Shown here: in pieces, positions 61,985-64,000 of the stretch | How the letters are laid out: each line of letters starts with the position of its first letter | How positions within the stretch are numbered: position 1 is the stretch's first letter | Source: Mycolicibacterium hassiacum DSM 44199 | GTDB taxonomy: Bacteria; Actinomycetota; Actinomycetes; Mycobacteriales; Mycobacteriaceae | Length of the DNA: 64,000 bases | Direction: 5' to 3' | Assembly (NCBI RefSeq): GCF_900603025.1 | Contig: NZ_LR026975.1 | Location: 4,030,001 to 4,094,000 of the forward strand | The notes under the pieces: generated by a model | Database searches by the model: none | Seen by the model: the letters and a program-made list of their open reading frames with translations, nothing else | Told to the model about the DNA's origin: nothing | Translations under genes and position numbers: made by a program

Positions 61985-62377
61985 TCACGACGCGCGGCGG
62001 TGCGGCCGGGCCGCGAGCAGATCGAGTACATCGGCGCCGACCGCCCGCAGATCGAGCTGTTTGGACGCCGGAACCAGGGTGACCCCGTCGGCGACCCCGG
62101 CCGCCTCGATATCGGCGATCAGCCCGGCCAGCCCGATCACCGTGCCGGCGTAGCGCACCCCGGCGACCGCTTCGACATCCCGTTGTGCGGCACGGAAATC
62201 CGGCCCGACCGCGACCGCGACATCGAGGATGACGGCCACGTCGTCGTCGGCCTTGAGCTGTGCTCGCGCCCGGCGCGCCCGCGCCAGGTCGGCGGCGGCG
62301 ATGCGTACCGCCGGGCCGGAGCCCCGGGTCAACTCGGTCCACTCGCCGGTCGCGTCATCAGCCACAAATAACCGCAC
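61985..62377 (-). CDS. Conserved hypothetical protein
   Basis: The 130-residue protein starts at GTG 62377 and reads MRLFVADDATGEWTELTRGSGP at its N-terminus, with an even, alpha/beta-like composition and no signal peptide. A charged middle (LARARRARAQLKADDD) and repeated DVAVAVG stretches are seen. I do not recognise a family; its codon bias fits coding sequence. It lies downstream of terC on the same strand and may be co-transcribed with it. Confidence 0.65.
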   Translation of the reverse strand: MRLFVADDATGEWTELTRGSGPAVRIAAADLARARRARAQLKADDDVAVILDVAVAVGPDFRAAQRDVEAVAGVRYAGTVIGLAGLIADIEAAGVADGVTLVPASKQLDLRAVGADVLDLLAARPHRRAS

Positions 62378-62421
62378 GGACCCACGCTAGGCACCGGCAG
62401 CGGCCACTTCGAGGGTTGCGC

Positions 62422-63447
62422 TCAGCGGGAATCGAATGACCCCTCGCTGTCCGGGTCGGACTCCACCGGATCGACATCGCGCACGTCCCGGACCCGGGTT
62501 CGGTACAGGCTCAACGCCGTCGTCACGATCAGCGTGGCGACGATCACGCCCAGCGACACCAGGGTGGGGATCTCCGGCACCCAGGTGAGGTGTTCGCCGC
62601 CGTTGATGAATGGCAGCTCGTTCTCGTGCAGCGCGTGCAGGAACAGCTTCACCGAGATGAACAGCAGGATCACGGCCAGGCCCTGGGACAGGTACACCAG
62701 CCGGCGCAGCAGGTCGCCGAGCAGGAAGTACAGCTGGCGCAGCCCCATCAGTGCGAACACGTTCGCGGTGAACACCAGGTAGGGCTCCTGGGTCAGACCG
62801 TAGATGGCCGGGATCGAGTCGAGCGCGAAGATCAGGTCGGTGGTGCCCAGCGCGACGATGACCAGGAACATCGGCGTCATCACGCGCTTGCCGTTCTCCT
62901 TGACCCACATCCGCAGCCCGGCCCAGGTGTCGGTCATGCTCAGGTGGTTGCGGGCGAAGCGGACCACGAAGTTGTCGCCGTCGTCGTCGTGATCGGTGTC
63001 GCGGAGCAGGCTGATCGCGGTGTAGAGCAGAAAGCCCGCGAAGATGTAGAACACCCAGGAGAACTTGCTGATCGCGACCGCGCCCAACCCGATGAAGATG
63101 CCGCGGAAGATCAGCGCCAGGATGATGCCGACCAGCAGGGCCTGCTGCTGGAACTTCCGCGGCACGTTGAAGCTGGCCATGATGATCAGGAAGACGAACA
63201 GGTTGTCGACCGACAGGCTGTATTCGGTCAGCCACCCGGCGAAGAACTCCAGGCCGTACCTGCTGCCGTGGAAGATCCAGGTCCACAGGCCGAAGAGCAC
63301 GGCCAGCGTGACGTAGACGCCCAGCGCGATCCCGGTCTCGCGGCGGGACGGCTCGTGCGGGCGGCGCCCGATGACGATCACGTCGAACGACAGAACGGCG
63401 ATCGTCCCGGTGAGCGTTATCGCCCACTCGATTGCGGATACGTTCAC
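62422..63447 (-). CDS. TerC/Alx-family membrane protein
   Basis: The 341-residue protein has about nine transmembrane helices and the TerC family aspartate motifs: SLSVDNLFVFLIIM near the N-terminus and ALDSIPAIYGLTQEPYLVF in the second half. Such proteins are linked to tellurite resistance and metal (manganese) export. The start is GTG 63445-63447, with an aggtttt ribosome site. A yybP-ykoY/terC-type RNA precedes it, so manganese is a likely signal. The longer frame to 63837 overlaps the RNA and is rejected. Confidence 0.9.
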   Translation of the reverse strand: MNVSAIEWAITLTGTIAVLSFDVIVIGRRPHEPSRRETGIALGVYVTLAVLFGLWTWIFHGSRYGLEFFAGWLTEYSLSVDNLFVFLIIMASFNVPRKFQQQALLVGIILALIFRGIFIGLGAVAISKFSWVFYIFAGFLLYTAISLLRDTDHDDDGDNFVVRFARNHLSMTDTWAGLRMWVKENGKRVMTPMFLVIVALGTTDLIFALDSIPAIYGLTQEPYLVFTANVFALMGLRQLYFLLGDLLRRLVYLSQGLAVILLFISVKLFLHALHENELPFINGGEHLTWVPEIPTLVSLGVIVATLIVTTALSLYRTRVRDVRDVDPVESDPDSEGSFDSR

Positions 63448-63464
63448 AAAACCTCCGGTCGTCA

Positions 63465-63580
63465 GAACGCCGGAGGTCTCTTCCGCCGCCACGAGCGTGC
63501 CGGCCCGCAGCACCGGTCGACCGATGACGGCCGACGTGATGACGACGCCGCGGCGAAGGAGTACTCCCCTCCGACGCCGA
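63465..63580 (-). ncRNA. yybP-ykoY / terC-type RNA leader (likely Mn2+ riboswitch)
   Basis: On the minus strand the leader contains GGGGAGTAC (63561-63569) near its 5' end and GAGACCTCCGG (about 63470-63480) near its 3' end, with GC-rich arms between. These conserved blocks are those of the manganese-sensing yybP-ykoY riboswitch and the actinobacterial terC RNA motif. It ends about 20 nt before the terC GTG. Exact ends and class need a covariance search. Confidence 0.7.
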
Positions 63581-63717
63581 TTGTGCCAGGTAAGCGACGT
63601 TGACCGAAATCGCTGGGACCAAACCTCGCCGAACCCGGCCCGATGGTGTGACGCCGGCCGGGAGTGGTGCGGCCGTGTGAACCCGGTGCGACGGTGGTGC
63701 CTTAGTACCTTGTATCC

Positions 63718-64000
63718 GTGACCGAGGACCCGCTGCCGGAAGCCCTGGACGCCGCGCAGTGTGCACCGTCGGCGCCCGGGCCGGAGCCGCGCACGCTGGT
63801 CGACATCCTCTACGACACCGCGCGTCGCCATCCGCACGCGCCGGCGATCGACGACGGCGAGGTCCAGCTGACCTATGCCGAGTTGATCGCCGACATCGAG
63901 GAGACGGTCGACTGGCTGGCGGCCCGCGGCATCGGCCGCGGCGACCGGATCGGCATCCGGATCCCGGGTGGCGGCTACGCGCTGTATGTGGCGATCCTGG
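63718..64000 (+). CDS. AMP-binding / NRPS-like adenylation protein, partial
   Basis: The frame opens at GTG 63718 and runs off the right edge after 94 codons. It reads like the start of an adenylation domain: RTLVDILYDTARRHPHAPAID, followed by LTYAELIADIEETVDWLAARGIGRGDRIGIR. The region resembles the Pls/PosA-type (poly-amino-acid synthetase) adenylation proteins. It may be read from a leaderless transcript, since no ribosome site is clear. The full domain content is not visible. Confidence 0.75.
   Translation, partial: MTEDPLPEALDAAQCAPSAPGPEPRTLVDILYDTARRHPHAPAIDDGEVQLTYAELIADIEETVDWLAARGIGRGDRIGIRIPGGGYALYVAIL

Overview
The window is high-GC actinobacterial DNA with clear mycobacterial gene content and order. 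It is syntenic with the M. tuberculosis block from hsaB (Rv3567c) to ppa (Rv3628). Mycobacterial hallmarks include kstR, the hsa cholesterol genes, kshB, carD, lsr2, clpC1, mhuD and lpqE/lpqF/lpqG. The espACD/ESX block, the PE/PPE genes and ispD, which M. tuberculosis carries in this stretch, are missing. Zinc-uptake, cobalt-uptake, bluB and arsB-type genes are present. This suggests a fast-growing, environmental Mycolicibacterium; the species cannot be named from the sequence.

Layout. 1-2.3 kb: an MFS transporter (cut by the window edge) divergent from a LysR regulator, with a perfect palindrome between them, then a small secreted protein. 2.3-11.5 kb: the cholesterol/steroid degradation block hsaA-hsaD-hsaC-hsaB, kshB, a secreted protein, fadE34, the repressor kstR and a trehalose-phosphate phosphatase 2 bp downstream of kstR. 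Three KstR-type operators lie in the two divergent intergenic regions. 11.5-12.6 kb: one IS481-family element with a 6-bp target duplication placed on the phosphatase stop codon, followed by a gene remnant. 12.8-22 kb: a LacI-type regulator, a Zur-box-preceded zinc ABC transporter (znuA-znuC-znuB), a sulfurtransferase, bluB, pxpA, an FhuF-like iron-sulfur protein, a metallo-beta-lactamase-fold protein and an ArsB-like permease. 22-34.9 kb: rlmB-cysS-ispF-carD, lpqE, radA-disA, a membrane protein with canB, mutY, a GlxA-type regulator, an alpha/beta hydrolase, the haem-degrading mhuD and lpqF.

34.9-36.7 kb: cbtB-cbtA and a histidine-phosphatase-like gene behind a cobalamin riboswitch. 36.8-52.2 kb: clpC1, lsr2, lysS, then a long minus-strand block of vitamin genes: coaX-panD-panC with a DUF2520 reductase-like protein, and folE-folP-folB-folK, ending at ftsH. 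Many neighbours in the vitamin block overlap by 1-8 nt, implying translational coupling. 52.4-64 kb: ephA, lpqG, a molybdopterin oxidoreductase, hpt-tilS-metalloprotease-dacB, ppa, a UraD-like protein, terC behind a yybP-ykoY/terC-type RNA leader, and the start of an AMP-binding (NRPS-like) gene cut by the right edge.

No tRNA, rRNA, CRISPR array or prophage was seen. The most unusual items are the IS481 insertion whose CTAG target supplies stop codons on both strands, the absence of ispD between carD and ispF, two metal/cofactor RNA leaders, several perfect operator-like palindromes, divergent genes with overlapping start codons, and two 13-bp minisatellites.
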